From NCBI GenBank assembly GCA_023389745.1, contig JAEWED010000034.1, positions 1-48,798 of the forward strand: a stretch of 48,798 bases of DNA, in the 5' to 3' direction. Below are positions 32,104-40,771 of this stretch, piece after piece. Both the position numbers and the translations under genes were made by a program. The notes beneath the pieces are model-generated. The model worked only from the letters and a program-made list of their open reading frames with translations. It had not been told where the DNA came from and did not search any database. This DNA comes from Actinomycetes bacterium. Its GTDB lineage: Bacteria; Actinomycetota; Acidimicrobiia; Acidimicrobiales; Microtrichaceae. The first letter of the stretch is position 1. Every line of letters starts with the position of its first letter.

Positions 32104-32676
32104 TCAGTCCATCGGCCGGTGAGCGATCAGGAACTGGTCGGCGACCCGGTCGACGAAGTCCTCGTCGATCGATGGGCTCTCGAACAGACTTGCGAGCAGC
32201 AGCGGGCCGACGAGCAGCGCGAGCGAGCCCTCGACGTCGTCGAGGACCGAGGCGGTGAGCACGCCGTCGTCGACGCAGCGCCGCAGCAGGCGCTCGCCGA
32301 CCTCCATCTGGCGGTCGGAGATGTCGTCCTGGATGCCGGCGACGGGTTCGTGCTGCAGCTTGAGCAGCAGCAGCGCGGGCAGCAGCCGCCGCCAGCGCGG
32401 GTCTGACAGGCTGCCGGCGAGTTGACGGGTGAGGGCTCGCAGCGCCTCAGCGGCGGGCAGCGACGCGTCGGGCTCGTCGACGTCAGGTGCGCAGGTGTCG
32501 AACACGGCGGCGACGAGGTCGTCGCGGGTCGCCCAGTGTCGGTAGACGGTCGACTTGGCCACACCGGAGCGGGCAACGACGCCGTCGACGGTCAACGCTT
32601 CCGGGCCGCCCTCGACGAGGAGGTCGGTGGCGGCGGTCATCACCGCGGCATGTGTCTTGGCGATTCGAGGGTCCAT
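32104..32676 (-). CDS. TetR/AcrR family repressor of the divergent efflux gene
   Basis: 190-aa regulator. The helix-turn-helix is in ALTVDGVVARSGVAKSTVYR followed by HWATRDDLVAAVFDT, the standard TetR order; the C-terminal part resembles the TetR_C_11-like ligand domain. It is divergent from the DHA2 transporter gene 133 bases away, and a strong 7-base inverted repeat lies between them. This is the usual QacR/TetR arrangement in which the regulator represses both genes until a transported compound binds. ATG 32676 is used. Confidence 0.9.
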   Translation of the reverse strand: MDPRIAKTHAAVMTAATDLLVEGGPEALTVDGVVARSGVAKSTVYRHWATRDDLVAAVFDTCAPDVDEPDASLPAAEALRALTRQLAGSLSDPRWRRLLPALLLLKLQHEPVAGIQDDISDRQMEVGERLLRRCVDDGVLTASVLDDVEGSLALLVGPLLLASLFESPSIDEDFVDRVADQFLIAHRPMD

Positions 32677-32746
32677 GCGGCGTTTCCGAAGCTAGCTGTG
32701 ACGGGTGTCGCTCACGGGAGGGTTGAGCGATCCGCCGGAGTAATCG

Positions 32747-32763
32747 TACGCTACCGTAGCGTA
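32747..32763. promoter_or_regulatory. TetR operator TACGCTA-CCG-TAGCGTA
   Basis: Perfect 7-base arms around a 3-base centre, extended by nearby CGTA and AGCG, in the TetR/DHA2 divergent spacer 47 bases before the transporter ATG. Related palindromes (ACGCTACnGTAGCGT-like) are common at TetR regulators that control efflux or acyl-CoA genes in actinobacteria. Confidence 0.75.
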
Positions 32764-32809
32764 GCGAAAGTCGCCAGACCCCCTGAAACCCCCCCCGAAA
32801 CGGACAGCG

Positions 32810-34417
32810 ATGACCGAACACGAAGCAGAACTCACCTATGCGGATGCGCCGCCGGAGAACGGAGTGAGCGACGCCCGCCAGCGCACCCGCATCCTGGTCG
32901 CCATGTGCGTCGCGCTCGTCGCCGTCGTCGCGTCGGTCTCCGGACTCAACGTCGCCCAGCAGCAGCTGGCGGTCGAGCTGGGCGCCAGCCAGAGCCAGCT
33001 GCTCTGGATCATCAACGGCTACACGATCGCCCTGGCGGCGCTGCTCATGCCGATCGGCGCCATCGGCGACCGGTTCGGGCGCAAGAAGGTCCTCCTCACC
33101 GGCCTCGCGCTGTTCGTCGTCTCGAACATCGCTGCTGCCTTCGCCACCGCCGTGCCGATGCTCATCGCCTTCCGTGTGCTCGGAGGCGTCGCCGCAGCGA
33201 TGATCATGCCGGTCACCCTGTCGGTCATCACCTCGAGCTTCCCTGCCGAGGACCGCGATCGTGCGATCGGTGTCTGGGCCGGTTTCGCCGGTGCCGGTGG
33301 CATCATCGGTCTCTTCACCTCGTCGCTCGTGATCGACAACTTCACGTGGCCCTGGGTGTTCGCCCTGCCCGTCGTGATGGCCGTCATCGCGCTGGCCATG
33401 ACCACCGCCGTCGTCCCGCACTCCCGCGAGCACCACGAGGGCCGCTTCGACACCGTCGGCTCCGTCCTCTCGGCGATCGCCGTCGGTGCCGTGGTGCTGG
33501 GCATCCACGAAGGGCCCGAGGTCGGCTGGACCGCACCACTCACGATGGTCGCCCTGATCAGCGGTGTCGTGGCAGCGATCGGCTTCGCCATCTGGGAGCT
33601 GCGCCAGGACCATCCGCTGCTGGACCTGCGGGTGTTCCGCAACCGCATGCTCGCCTCGGGCTCGTTCGCGCTGCTGGTGACCTTCGCGGTGATGACCGGC
33701 CTGTTCCTCGTCGTCGTGCAGTACCTGATGGTCGTGCTCGGCTACTCGGCGATCGGTGCGGCTGCCGGCCTGATCCCGCTGGCGCTGCTGATGATGCCGC
33801 TGTCCGCGGTCGCTCCGCTCATCGCCCGCCGTGTCGGCATGCGCGCCATGTTCGTCGGCGGCAGCCTGCTCATCTCGGCCGGCCTCGCCACCATGGCCTC
33901 GATGGCCAGCATCGACGGGGGATACCTCTCGGTGCTGCCCGGCATGTTGATCATGGCGATCGGTGTGGGCCTGATCATGACCCCCGGCACCACCGCGATC
34001 ACCGCGTCGTTGCCGCCAGAGGAGCAGGGCGTCGCCTCGGCGCTGAACGACACCGTCCGTGAGGTCGGCGCGGCGGTCGGCGTGGCGTTGCTCGGCAGCG
34101 TCATGAGCGCCGGCTACTCGTCGGCGGTCTCGTCGTCGACGGGTGCACTTCCCGCCGAGGCGGCACATGCCGTCGAGGAGGGGATCGGCGGTGCGGTCGG
34201 CGTGTCGATGCAGATGGCCGAGGCAGGCTTCGTCGAACCGGCCGGAGCGCTCATGGAGGCCGCGAAGTCGGCGTTCCTGGACGGCTGGACGGGCTCGATG
34301 TGGGTCAGCGCCGGCATCGCCCTGATGGTCGCGGTCGTCTCGATCTTCTGGACGCCCAGCCGCAGCAACGAGCACGCCACGACGGCGGTCGTCACCGACG
34401 AGGTCGCCACCGCCTGA
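32810..34417 (+). CDS. DHA2-family MFS multidrug transporter
   Basis: 535-aa, 14-helix drug:proton antiporter. Diagnostic blocks are LNVAQQQLAVELGASQSQLLWIINGYTI shortened here to its start and end, motif A GAIGDRFGRKKVLL, motif B LIAFRVLGGVAAAMIMP, motif C-like GFAGAGGIIGLFTSS, and late GVASALNDTVREVGAAVGVALLGS. It would export small organic or lipophilic compounds across the cytoplasmic membrane using the proton gradient. The ATG at 32810 follows a C-rich leader. Regulation by the divergent TetR through the 32747-32763 operator is likely. It ends in a strong 17-bp hairpin. Confidence 0.92.
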   Translation: MTEHEAELTYADAPPENGVSDARQRTRILVAMCVALVAVVASVSGLNVAQQQLAVELGASQSQLLWIINGYTIALAALLMPIGAIGDRFGRKKVLLTGLALFVVSNIAAAFATAVPMLIAFRVLGGVAAAMIMPVTLSVITSSFPAEDRDRAIGVWAGFAGAGGIIGLFTSSLVIDNFTWPWVFALPVVMAVIALAMTTAVVPHSREHHEGRFDTVGSVLSAIAVGAVVLGIHEGPEVGWTAPLTMVALISGVVAAIGFAIWELRQDHPLLDLRVFRNRMLASGSFALLVTFAVMTGLFLVVVQYLMVVLGYSAIGAAAGLIPLALLMMPLSAVAPLIARRVGMRAMFVGGSLLISAGLATMASMASIDGGYLSVLPGMLIMAIGVGLIMTPGTTAITASLPPEEQGVASALNDTVREVGAAVGVALLGSVMSAGYSSAVSSSTGALPAEAAHAVEEGIGGAVGVSMQMAEAGFVEPAGALMEAAKSAFLDGWTGSMWVSAGIALMVAVVSIFWTPSRSNEHATTAVVTDEVATA

Positions 34418-34445
34418 GGCGCCACACCCGACATCTGCCGGGGAA

Positions 34446-34483
34446 CGACGAAGGCCGGAGCCCTGGGGCTCCGGCCTTCGTCG
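34446..34483. terminator. 17-bp perfect hairpin terminator
   Basis: Arms 34446-34462 and 34467-34483 pair perfectly around CTGG, starting 28 bases after the transporter stop. It separates the convergent transporter and SDR genes. Confidence 0.8.
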
Positions 34484-34540
34484 CGTCCGGAGGACGTTCG
34501 TGCGGTCGCGTCCGGAGGACGCTCGTGCAGTCGCGTCCGG
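34481..34540. repeat. 25-bp tandem repeat, about 2.4 copies
   Basis: Copies at 34481-34505 and 34506-34530 (TCGCGTCCGGAGGACG...), plus a partial copy to 34540. It lies between the hairpin and the end of the minus-strand SDR. Confidence 0.85.
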
Positions 34541-34546
34541 GGACGC

Positions 34547-34566
34547 AGACGCTCAGCTGAGCGTCT
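34547..34566. repeat. 20-bp perfect palindrome across the SDR stop codon
   Basis: AGACGCTCAGCTGAGCGTCT is its own reverse complement and spans the SDR stop codon at 34553-34555. It has no loop, so it may act as a cruciform or weak terminator signal. Confidence 0.75.
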
Positions 34567-35446
34567 CGAGCAGCTTCTTGAGCTCGCCCGAGGGGTCCTC
34601 GGGGACGATGTAGCCGGTCTCGTCGCGGATCTGGTCGAAGTGGTCGCGCACGTCCTCGGCACTGTGGCCCTCGCCGTACCAGCCCGGGGTCAGGCCGATG
34701 AAGTAGCGGGCGACGACGCCGCCGGCCACCGAGTAGACCTCGCCGTTGACCGGGCAGTCCTCGTGGGCCAGGTAGGTGACGGTCGGGGTGACCTCGGAGG
34801 GCTCGAGCTTGTCGCCGAGCGGGCCGAGCAGGTCCTCGGTCATGCGGGTCTTGGCGACCGGGGCGATGGCGTTGGCCTTGATGCCCTTGGACTTGCCCTC
34901 GTTGGCGAGGACGCGGGTGAAGCCGACGAGGCCGAGCTTCGCGGCGCCGTAGTTGGTCTGGCCGAAGTTGCCGAGCAGGCCCGAGTTCGAGCTGGTGTTG
35001 ACGATGCGGCCGTAGCCCTTCTCACGCATGATCAGCCACGCCGGCTGGGTCACGTAGAACGCGCCGAGCAGGTGGACCGCGATGACCGGCTCGAGCAGCT
35101 CGGGGGTCATGTTGTGGAAGGTCTTGTCACGCAGGATGCCGGCGTTGTTGATCACGATGTCGACGGTGTCGAAGGCATCGACGGCGGTCTGCACGATGGC
35201 GGCGCCGCCTTCGGGCGTGGCGACCGAGTTGTGGTCGGCCACGGCCTCGCCGCCGGCGGCGACGATCTCGTCGACGACCTTCTGAGCGGCCGAGGCGTTG
35301 TCGCCGACACCGTCGACGGAACCGCCGAGGTCGTTCACGACGACGCGTGCGCCGCGACGGGCCAGCTCGAGCGCGTGCGACTTGCCGAGGCCGCCGCCGG
35401 CGCCGGTGACGATCGCGACCTTGCCGTCGAATACCAGGTCAGACAT
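34553..35446 (-). CDS. MFE-2-like SDR, probable (3R)-hydroxyacyl-CoA dehydrogenase
   Basis: 297-aa SDR closely patterned on the dehydrogenase part of peroxisomal multifunctional enzyme 2: FDGKVAIVTGAGGGLGKSHA, VVVNDLGGSVDGVGDN with its long second loop, DIVINNAGILRDKTFHNM, YGRIVNTSSNSGLLGNFGQ, TNYGAAKLGLVGF and NAIAPVAKTRMTEDL. It would oxidise a 3-hydroxyacyl-CoA in beta-oxidation of unusual or branched chains. A GGGGACC ribosome site precedes ATG 35446. The C-terminal 50 residues (SAEDVRDHFDQIRDETGY) are the usual extension of this subgroup. It stands alone, without a hydratase partner. Confidence 0.87.
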   Translation of the reverse strand: MSDLVFDGKVAIVTGAGGGLGKSHALELARRGARVVVNDLGGSVDGVGDNASAAQKVVDEIVAAGGEAVADHNSVATPEGGAAIVQTAVDAFDTVDIVINNAGILRDKTFHNMTPELLEPVIAVHLLGAFYVTQPAWLIMREKGYGRIVNTSSNSGLLGNFGQTNYGAAKLGLVGFTRVLANEGKSKGIKANAIAPVAKTRMTEDLLGPLGDKLEPSEVTPTVTYLAHEDCPVNGEVYSVAGGVVARYFIGLTPGWYGEGHSAEDVRDHFDQIRDETGYIVPEDPSGELKKLLETLS

Positions 35447-35534
35447 GTGGTCCCCTTGATGCAGAGTGGGTGGGCGTGCAGCGACGTGGTCCCTCGACCC
35501 CCGTCAACGACACAGGGCACAAGTTACCGACGGG

Positions 35535-36806
35535 TCAACTGCCGGACGAATCGTTCCACCAACGCTGGCGGTACGGCGCGAGCGAATCGGCGACGAGGTT
35601 CGGACGAGGGCGGCGACGCTCGTGCCCGAGCACCGCGAGCCCGCCCGCGACCAGCAGGACACCGCCGAGCGCGAGCACGAGGCCCCGCTCCCACGGGCCC
35701 GTCAGCGGCAGCGCCGAGTCGGTCACCTCGATGTTCAGCGATTCCGGCGGCGGCGGGGGAGGCGGAACCTCGCTCGCCCCGGCCACGGCGCCGCACACGG
35801 GGCGGCCGGATCCGCCGCAGTGCACGAGCCCGGCGACCGGGCCGTCACAGCCGCCGACGGGCCCCTCGGCGACGACGGTGCCGTCGATGTCGATCTCGAC
35901 GTCGACCGTGCCGTCCGACGGCAGTTCGAGCGTGCGCTGCAGCTCGCGCGCCGAGGTGAGCTCGGTGCGGTTGACGATCACACCGTCGACTCGGGTCTGC
36001 ACGGTGTGGGTGTCGCCGCTGTCGGTGCCTGCGAGCACGACGGCCTGCCGGGCGTTGCAGCGCTCGATCACGACCGCAGAGGGGCCGACACGGTCGCACT
36101 CGCCCTGGAACGTGCGGTCGGCCAGCTCGACGTCGCCGTTGCGCACCTCGATGCGGGTGTCCCGACCGTCGAGCAGCGGCACGAGCAGGCGCTCCGACGC
36201 TCGGCCGTCGAGGGTGAGGCGGCGCACCGCGACGCGGTCGACGACGACCTCGGCGGTCTCGGCGTCGGAGCCCAGGTTGGTGAGCTCGACCTGCGCACCG
36301 CCGGATGCGCAGTCCTCTCGCACGTCCAGATCGAGCGACTGCGTGGCGCAGACCTCGGGCACCGCCGCGGTGGCGAAGCGAGGTTCGCCCGGCGCGTCCC
36401 CGTCGGCGTCCGGGCCCCAGTCGGCCCGAGGGCTCACCCGGAGCTCGACCGCGTCGGCGTCATCGGGCAGTTCGAAGCTGCCGCCGAAGGCGAAGTCGTT
36501 GTCGGGCTCGAACACGCCGCGACCCGTGGCGACCCACGATCCCTTGTCCTCGCCGGTCCGCCGGTACTCGACGACGACATCGGTGTTGGTCCGCTCGTCG
36601 TCGGTTCCCTCGTTCGACGCCGACGCGCTCCACTCGACCACCCGGTCGCAGCCCGCCTCGGCACTCAACCGGGCATAGGCCGCGCCTGCGCTGGGCACCA
36701 CCAGGGCGAACAGCACGCAGGCGACGCCGACGACGACGCACGCTCGTGCGCGCCAGGTCCGTCCTGCGTTCGTCGCCCCGGGCGGACCCGCTGTTCGCCG
36801 TGCCAC
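35535..36806 (-). CDS. LPLTG cell-wall-anchored surface protein
   Basis: 423-aa secreted protein of unknown function. An N-terminal signal region (RACVVVGVACVLFALVVPSAGAAYA) is followed by several beta-rich repeats with paired cysteines (AGCDRVVEW, PEVCATQ, EDCASGG, GECDRVG, ERCNARQ, GGCDGPV, HCGGSGRPVCG). A Pro-rich spacer (PPPPPPPE), then LPLTG, a hydrophobic helix (GLVLALGGVLLVAGGLAVL) and a basic tail HERRRPR follow. This is the complete sortase sorting signal, so the protein is probably linked to peptidoglycan. No sortase gene is in the window. GTG 36806 follows GGAGGGAA, a good ribosome site. Confidence 0.8.
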   Translation of the reverse strand: MARRTAGPPGATNAGRTWRARACVVVGVACVLFALVVPSAGAAYARLSAEAGCDRVVEWSASASNEGTDDERTNTDVVVEYRRTGEDKGSWVATGRGVFEPDNDFAFGGSFELPDDADAVELRVSPRADWGPDADGDAPGEPRFATAAVPEVCATQSLDLDVREDCASGGAQVELTNLGSDAETAEVVVDRVAVRRLTLDGRASERLLVPLLDGRDTRIEVRNGDVELADRTFQGECDRVGPSAVVIERCNARQAVVLAGTDSGDTHTVQTRVDGVIVNRTELTSARELQRTLELPSDGTVDVEIDIDGTVVAEGPVGGCDGPVAGLVHCGGSGRPVCGAVAGASEVPPPPPPPESLNIEVTDSALPLTGPWERGLVLALGGVLLVAGGLAVLGHERRRPRPNLVADSLAPYRQRWWNDSSGS

Positions 36807-36888
36807 TCAGTTCCCTCCGTCGCTCCGCCCCGGAATCCGAACAGTGTGCCAGAGGTCGCGACCGCCGCAACGATCCCTGGCGCCTCGG

Positions 36889-38511
36889 TCAGGCGTCGAT
36901 GCCGAGCTCGTCGATGGCGTACTGCTTGAGACGCTTGTAGTCGACCTTCGCGTTCGGCGCCCGACCGATGGTGTCGATGAACAGCACGGTCTTCGGGGCC
37001 TTGTACGCGGCGAGCGAGCCCTTGACGTGTTCGATGAGCTCCTCGACCGAGGGCGAGGCACCGGGCTCGAGCTCGACGATGCCGGTGATGGCCTCGCCGA
37101 ACTTCTCGTCCGGCACGCCGACGACCACCGCGTCGCGGACCGACGGATCGGTCTTGAGCGCTTCCTCGACCTCTTCGGGGAAGACCTTCTCGCCACCGGT
37201 GTTGATGCAGACCGAGCCGCGGCCGAGCAGGGTGATCGTCCCGTCCGCCTCGACCTGGGCGTAGTCGCCCGGCATCGAATAGCGCTTGCCGTCACGCTCG
37301 ATGAAGGTGGCCGCCGACTTCTCGGGGTCCTTGTAGTAGCCGAGCGGCACGTGGCCGGGGATGGCGACGCGACCCTGCTCTCCGGAGCCGGGAGCGACCT
37401 CGTCGCCGTCGTCGTTGAACACCTTCACCCCGGAGCCCAGCGCGAAGTGCGCGGTCTTCTCCTCGGCGCCGGCGGCCGAGACCGACGAGCCCATGCCGAT
37501 CGCCTCGGACGACGAGAACGAGTCGATGAGCAGCATCCCGGCGTTGTGGCGCAGCAGGCCGTGCTTCGCGCCCTCGGACCACATGACACCGGACGAGGTG
37601 ATCAGCACCAGGCTGGAGATGTCCCAGCGGTCCGGCTCGGCGTCGAGCGCACGGACGATCGGCTTCGCGAAGGCGTCGCCGACGATGGTGATCGCTCCGA
37701 CCTTCTCGCGCTCGACGGTGTCGAGCAGCTCCTCGACGTCGAAGTGGCGCGACTCGAGCAGCACGACCGAGCCGGCAGCGGTCAGGTACAGGTTCGCGGT
37801 GTACCAACCGGTGCCGTGCATGAGCGGACACGCGGGAAGCCCCGGCGCACCGGGCTCGGGGATCGCGTCGATCACGCTGTACATCCCGACCGTCTCGGGG
37901 TCCTCGAGGTAGAGCGGGTTCGCCACGCCGTGCACGGCGCGGATCAGGTCGTCCTGGCGCCACATCACACCCTTGGGCATGCCGGTCGTGCCGCCGGTGT
38001 AGATCATCGTGATGTCGTCGCCGGAGCGTCCCCACGGCGCCACGACACGCTCGGTCGGGGTGGCGGCGGCGTCCTCGTAGGACTCGGCCCAGTCGGGCTT
38101 CGGGCCGCTGCCGTCGTCGACCCAGAGCCAGTGACGGACCTTCGGCAGGCGACCACGCACCGCGTCGACCCGGTCGGTGAAGGTGCCGTGGAAGATGACC
38201 GCGACCGCGTCGGCGTTGTCCCAGAGGTAGACGAGCTCGTCGTCGAGGTAGCGGTAGTTCGTGTTCACCGGCACCAGACCGGCCTTGTAGGCGGCGTATG
38301 CGCCTTCCATGTACTCCGGTGCGTTGAAGACGTAGAGCGCGACCTTGTCCTGGTGGACGGCGCCGCCGTCGAGCAGGTGGCGGGCAAGCCCGTCGGCCCG
38401 GCGGTCGAACTCGGTCCAGGTGGTCCGTCGGTCGCCCTGCACCTGCGCGGGTGCGTCGGGGAAGCGATCAGCGATGCGCTCCCACAGCTCTGCGAAGTTC
38501 CAACCGGCCAT
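36889..38511 (-). CDS. acyl-CoA synthetase (FadD-type)
   Basis: 540-aa ANL-superfamily ligase of the actinobacterial FadD group that includes steroid side-chain ligases. Motifs are MIYTGGTTGMPKGVMWR (A3), SSSEAIGMGSS (A5 variant), the adenylate-binding MPGDYAQVEADGTI in place of the canonical TGD, LGRGSVCINTGGEKVFPEEV (A8) and NAKVDYKRLKQYA (A10 with the catalytic Lys region). The first 50 residues (FAELWERIADRFPDAPA, TEFDRRADGLARHLLD) are typical. ATG 38511 replaces the longer frame to 38649, which lies in the divergent control region. It is divergent from an acyl-CoA dehydrogenase, suggesting a shared substrate pathway. Confidence 0.88.
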   Translation of the reverse strand: MAGWNFAELWERIADRFPDAPAQVQGDRRTTWTEFDRRADGLARHLLDGGAVHQDKVALYVFNAPEYMEGAYAAYKAGLVPVNTNYRYLDDELVYLWDNADAVAVIFHGTFTDRVDAVRGRLPKVRHWLWVDDGSGPKPDWAESYEDAAATPTERVVAPWGRSGDDITMIYTGGTTGMPKGVMWRQDDLIRAVHGVANPLYLEDPETVGMYSVIDAIPEPGAPGLPACPLMHGTGWYTANLYLTAAGSVVLLESRHFDVEELLDTVEREKVGAITIVGDAFAKPIVRALDAEPDRWDISSLVLITSSGVMWSEGAKHGLLRHNAGMLLIDSFSSSEAIGMGSSVSAAGAEEKTAHFALGSGVKVFNDDGDEVAPGSGEQGRVAIPGHVPLGYYKDPEKSAATFIERDGKRYSMPGDYAQVEADGTITLLGRGSVCINTGGEKVFPEEVEEALKTDPSVRDAVVVGVPDEKFGEAITGIVELEPGASPSVEELIEHVKGSLAAYKAPKTVLFIDTIGRAPNAKVDYKRLKQYAIDELGIDA

Positions 38512-38699
38512 CGAATCCCCTGTGAAGTGTCGTCGTGCCGGCTCGGACGCAGCGCGTTCTCGGACCGGATCGGCCCGAAGTGTAGGGGCAGGGCGCCCGC
38601 CGCGCTCCCCGGCGGTCCCCGGTCCACCGCTGCGCGAGACCGGTGTCACGGCGGTCGTGTGGCACGGTCGCGCCGATGGTCGACCGAGGTGCCCGGTCG

Positions 38700-38705
38700 T
38701 ACACT
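38700..38705 (+). promoter_or_regulatory. -10 box TACACT, leaderless layout (acyl-CoA dehydrogenase)
   Basis: TACACT ends 6 bases before ATG 38712, in the 200-base divergent spacer between the FadD- and FadE-type genes. No convincing operator was seen in this spacer. Confidence 0.5.
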
Positions 38706-38711
38706 CCGCCC

Positions 38712-39887
38712 ATGGATTTCGAGTTGCCGGCAGACGACGACCCCCGCCGTCTCGAAGTGCGCGAGTGGATCGCCGAACACCCCGACCCCTCCGGAGCGGA
38801 GCTCGCCGAGGCGGGGTACGTCGTGCCGCACTGGCCCGGCCCCTGGGGCCTCGACGCCGACCCGATCCACCAGCTGATCATCGACGACGAGCTGCGGCGG
38901 GCGAAGATCGGACGTCCGGTGAACCCCATCGCCATCGGTTGGGCCGGACCGACCCTGCTCGCCGCGGGCACCGACGAGCAGAAGGCGCGCCACCTCGGAC
39001 CGATCATCTCGGGCGAGGAGATCTGGTGCCAGCTGTTCTCCGAGCCCGGCGCCGGCTCCGACCTGGCGTCGTTGTCGACCACCGCGGTGCGCGACGGCGA
39101 CGAGTGGGTCGTCAACGGCCAGAAGGTCTGGACCTCGCTCGCACACCAGTCGGCCTACGGCGTGCTGATCGCACGGACGAATCCCGACGCTCCCAAGCAG
39201 CAGGGCATCTCGTACTTCATCTGTCCGATGGACGCCCCGGGCATCGAGATCCGTCCGATCATCGAGATGACCGGCGGGCACACCTTCAACGAGGTGTTCC
39301 TGACCGACGTGCGCCTGCCGGCCGAGAACCTCGTCGGCGAGGTCGACGACGGCTGGCGCCTGGCGAAGGTGACCCTGTCGAACGAGCGCGTGTCGCTGTC
39401 GTCGGGCGGCGCACTGTGGGGCATGGGTCCGACCGCCGAGACCCTGCTCGACATCACCCGTGAGGCGGGCGGCGCGCCCGACCCGATCACCCGTGACCGA
39501 CTCGCCTCGCTCTACATCGAGTCCGAGATCCTTCGGCTCATCCGTCTCCGGACCGTCACCGCCGCGATCAAGGGCACCCAGCCCGGACCCGAGGCCTCGG
39601 TCCGCAAGATCCTCGCCGACGAGCACGGCCAGCGGATCATGGAGCTGGCCGTCGACATGGCCGGCCCGGGCGGCATGCTCACCGGCGTCGGTCCGCTCGG
39701 CTCGCCCGCAGCGCTGTGGAACTTCGGCTTCCTGTTCTCGCCAGCGCTGACCGTCGGTGGAGGCACGGGAGACGTGCAGCGCAACATCGTGGCGGAGAAG
39801 GTGCTGGGCCTGCCCCACGACATCGACGCCGAGAAGGGCATGACCTGGGCCGAGTCGCGCCGCGCCGCACGGGGGACCGCCCGCTGA
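38712..39887 (+). CDS. acyl-CoA dehydrogenase (FadE-type)
   Basis: 391-aa FAD-dependent acyl-CoA dehydrogenase. Family blocks are WCQLFSEPGAGSDLASLST, VVNGQKVWTSLAHQSAYGV, NEVFLTDVRLPAENLVGEV and the C-terminal VGGGTGDVQRNIVAEKVLGLP. The Glu usual in the YEG loop is absent there. Glu225 in LSNERVSLSSGG is at the helix position that carries the catalytic base in isovaleryl-CoA dehydrogenase, so it is the likely base here. Start ATG 38712 fits the leaderless TACACT box; the frame to 38643 is a spurious extension. Its stop overlaps the CTG of the next gene. Confidence 0.88.
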   Translation: MDFELPADDDPRRLEVREWIAEHPDPSGAELAEAGYVVPHWPGPWGLDADPIHQLIIDDELRRAKIGRPVNPIAIGWAGPTLLAAGTDEQKARHLGPIISGEEIWCQLFSEPGAGSDLASLSTTAVRDGDEWVVNGQKVWTSLAHQSAYGVLIARTNPDAPKQQGISYFICPMDAPGIEIRPIIEMTGGHTFNEVFLTDVRLPAENLVGEVDDGWRLAKVTLSNERVSLSSGGALWGMGPTAETLLDITREAGGAPDPITRDRLASLYIESEILRLIRLRTVTAAIKGTQPGPEASVRKILADEHGQRIMELAVDMAGPGGMLTGVGPLGSPAALWNFGFLFSPALTVGGGTGDVQRNIVAEKVLGLPHDIDAEKGMTWAESRRAARGTAR

Positions 39888-40696
39888 AGGTCCTCGTCAC
39901 CGGCGGTGCCGGCCTCGTCGCGGCGCATCTGATCCGCACCGCGCCGGCCGAGCACGACCTGACGCTCACCTGGCACGACCGCACACCGCCCCACGGGGTC
40001 GCTGCGCACCGCGTCGATCTGGTGGATCGAGGGGCGACCGAGGCGCTGTTCGCCGCGGTCGCACCGGAGGTGGTGGTGCACACCGCGTACTCGATGAACG
40101 ACCGTGCGGCGATCGTCGAGGCCACCGGGCACGTGGCCACGTGCTGCCGTGAGACCGGCGCAGCGCTGGTGCACCTGTCGAGCGACTCGGTCTTCGCCGG
40201 CGACGACCCGCCCTACGTCGAGACGGACCTGCCGCGGCCGATCACCGACTACGGCAGATGGAAGGCAGAGGCCGAGGCGATCGCCGTGGCGCTGGTGCCC
40301 GACGTGTGCGTGACGCGCACGTCGTTGGTGGTCTCGCTCGACCCGCGGGATGCGGCGACGGCATGGTTCGTCGATGCCGCCCAGGCGGGGGAGCGGCCCA
40401 CCCTGTTCACCGACGAGTGGCGCACCCCGTTGCGCGCCGCCGATCTGGCCGAGGCGCTGTGGGTGCTGGTCGCCGAGTCGCGAGCGGAACGCGCCGGGGT
40501 CTGGCACCTGCCGGGACCAGAGGTGCTGTCGCGCTGGCAGATCGCCGAGCGGGTCGCCGACGCGCTCGGACTCGGTCCGCTGCACGAGGTCGCACGACCC
40601 GGATCGATCGCGGACCACCCGACGCCGCGCTGTGCCGACCTCACCCTGCGCAGCGAGCGGCCTCGTCCCGGACCGACGCCCGGCCGGGTGCCATGA
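39884..40696 (+). CDS. RmlD-like NAD(P)-dependent sugar/epimerase-type reductase, apparent CTG start
   Basis: 270-aa extended-SDR protein similar to dTDP-4-dehydrorhamnose reductase. The opening KVLVTGGAGLVAAHLI is the nucleotide-binding strand and should begin with the initiator. LVHLSSDSVFAGDDPPYVE, PITDYGRWKAEAEAIA (Tyr and Lys), WRTPLRAADLAEAL and GVWHLPGPEVLSRW match RmlD-type proteins. No ATG, GTG or TTG exists in frame near this point; CTG 39884 overlaps the previous stop as CTGA. An ATG at 39716 is in frame but would add 56 residues without family similarity. Hence CTG is the best start. Substrate unknown. Confidence 0.8.
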   Translation: MKVLVTGGAGLVAAHLIRTAPAEHDLTLTWHDRTPPHGVAAHRVDLVDRGATEALFAAVAPEVVVHTAYSMNDRAAIVEATGHVATCCRETGAALVHLSSDSVFAGDDPPYVETDLPRPITDYGRWKAEAEAIAVALVPDVCVTRTSLVVSLDPRDAATAWFVDAAQAGERPTLFTDEWRTPLRAADLAEALWVLVAESRAERAGVWHLPGPEVLSRWQIAERVADALGLGPLHEVARPGSIADHPTPRCADLTLRSERPRPGPTPGRVP

Positions 40697-40771
40697 GTCG
40701 CATCCCGTCGGTCGGACTTCACGCACCCAGCATTCCCGTGTGAGCAGCCCGCATTGGTACGGTGTCCGCCG

